The position numbers and the translations under genes were made by a program. DNA of 5,938 nt from Methanosarcinales archaeon. GTDB lineage: Archaea; Halobacteriota; Methanosarcinia; Methanosarcinales; Methanogasteraceae. The notes below the pieces were generated by a model. That model was given only the letters and a program-made list of their open reading frames with translations. It made no database searches and was not told the DNA's origin. Every line of letters begins with the position of its first letter. The first letter of the stretch is position 1. The DNA is taken from NCBI GenBank assembly GCA_030666765.1, contig DAOUXE010000085.1:1-5938 (forward strand), read 5' to 3'. Of the stretch, positions 5,638 to 5,938 are shown piece by piece.

Positions 5638-5740
5638 TTTAACCGCAGATACCGCGGAGAAGGAGAATGAAGCTATTCACCCTCCGCGTACTCTGCTGTT
5701 GTTTTTAAGGTCTTTGGTATCTCGCGTTGCGGTGAATAAA
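5638..5740. repeat. Decayed CCGCAGA-type palindromic dispersed repeat
   Basis: The left part AACCGCAGA (5641-5649) with CGCGGAG (5653-5659) is mirrored by CTCCGCG (5682-5688) and TCTGC-GTT (5692-5700). A second mirror, TGCGGTGAATAAA (5728-5740), again answers the left TTTAACCGCA. Elements of this CCGCAGA...GCGGAGAA type are familiar as scattered non-coding repeats in environmental bacterial and archaeal genomes. That recognition is from memory, not a search. Confidence 0.5.
5641..5706 (+). terminator. Likely terminator of the nob1-mfnF operon
   Basis: The hairpin arms at 5641-5659 and 5682-5700 form three helices (AAC/GTT, GCAGA/TCTGC, CGCGGAG/CTCCGCG) separated by a one-base mismatch and a 3x3 internal loop. 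Five T (5702-5706) follow directly. It begins 27 nt after the mfnF stop, so a repeat element seems to supply the terminator. Confidence 0.4.
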
Positions 5741-5776
5741 CGACCAATCATATCGATTATTTACCGGCACAGTCGA

Positions 5777-5802
5777 AAAATCCAGTGAAATCGATGGATT
5801 TT
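5777..5802. repeat. 8-bp perfect inverted repeat
   Basis: AAAATCCA (5777-5784) and TGGATTTT (5795-5802) are perfect reverse complements around a 10-nt loop. On the plus strand the 3' arm ends in TTTT. It could be a second weak terminator or part of the repeat cluster. Confidence 0.4.
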
Positions 5803-5812
5803 GTGGCGACCA

Positions 5813-5848
5813 AATTCGTGTAATTCGCTTAATTCGTAGCCATTCGGG
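5813..5848. repeat. 9-bp tandem repeat, AATTCGTGT family
   Basis: Units are AATTCGTGT (5813-5821), AATTCGCTT (5822-5830), AATTCGTAG (5831-5839) and a degenerate CCATTCGGG (5840-5848). The GTGTAATTCG...GTAGCCA flavour resembles a widely scattered non-coding repeat found in many environmental genomes; this is from memory. Confidence 0.5.
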
Positions 5849-5938
5849 ATCTCTAACTGCTCACCGAGCAATAAAGTAGCAAAAGTACATGTGCGAGTAA
5901 CTCGTGATAGGAACCACATGATTATACGGATTTTCACA

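Larger units (their letters stand above)
5614..5938. other. 325-bp gene-free end with decayed dispersed repeats
   Basis: No credible coding frame is present; the one plus-strand frame here spans repeat sequence. The stretch holds a long imperfect palindrome (5638-5740), an 8-bp inverted repeat (5777-5802) and a 9-bp tandem repeat (5813-5848). From 5849 to the edge nothing is recognised except a weak CATGTG/CACATG pair. Confidence 0.55.

Noticed and set aside
3910..5787. 13-mer GAAAAATCCAGTG shared by 3922-3910 (minus) and 5775-5787 (plus)
   Set aside because: One 13-base match between two places in a 6-kb window on both strands is near chance expectation, and the flanks do not match.
5501..5788. 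95-residue plus-strand frame across the mfnF end and the repeats
   Set aside because: Most of it overlaps mfnF in another frame, then runs through repeat DNA; no start signal or recognisable domain.
5885..5932. CATGTG...CACATG inverted repeat near the right edge
   Set aside because: Only 6 bp with about 20 nt between, no T tract and no gene in view, so not enough to call.

Overview
The window is from a euryarchaeon that uses methanofuran-linked C1 chemistry, most likely a methanogen or methane-oxidising relative in or near the Methanomicrobia. Three things point there: an archaeal-type DnaG, an archaeal Nob1, and an MfnF/TIGR03123-type gene for methanofuran synthesis. The order is not resolved.

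Layout. Positions 2-514 (+) hold the 3' part of an AT-rich DUF1624/HGSNAT-like membrane protein, cut by the window edge. It converges on a minus-strand block read right to left: UPF0235/DUF167 protein (3857-3537), a small TOPRIM protein of the UPF0292 type (3547-3125), a 279-bp gap, archaeal dnaG (2845-1640) and archaeal-type cobT (1586-531). A hairpin followed by a T tract lies between dnaG and cobT. On the plus strand, nob1 (4151-4645) and mfnF (4642-5613) overlap by ATGA and form an operon. The last 325 bp have no gene. They hold decayed palindromic and tandem repeats, one of which looks like the operon's terminator.

Main discovery. The 290-bp divergent gap between the UPF0235 gene and nob1 is not empty. 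Read on the minus strand from about 4097 to 3873, it folds by eye into three consecutive hairpins. Each has a lower stem, an internal pocket, an upper stem topped by a TGA/GA-type K-turn or K-loop, and an ACA 0-1 nt after the lower stem (ACA at 4042-4040, 3964-3962 and 3878-3876). The upper-stem-to-ACA distance is 16 nt in two hairpins and 16-18 nt in the third. This is the architecture of an archaeal three-hairpin H/ACA pseudouridylation guide RNA. A TATA box at 4120-4127 sits about 27 nt upstream of the predicted 5' end.

How the parts fit. The guide RNA, Nob1 (16S rRNA 3'-end maturation), the small RNase-M5-like TOPRIM protein and DnaG (also an exosome subunit in archaea) form an RNA-processing neighbourhood. 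It is flanked by two cofactor genes, for cobamide (cobT) and methanofuran (mfnF). All calls are by reading the sequence; no search or folding software was run.
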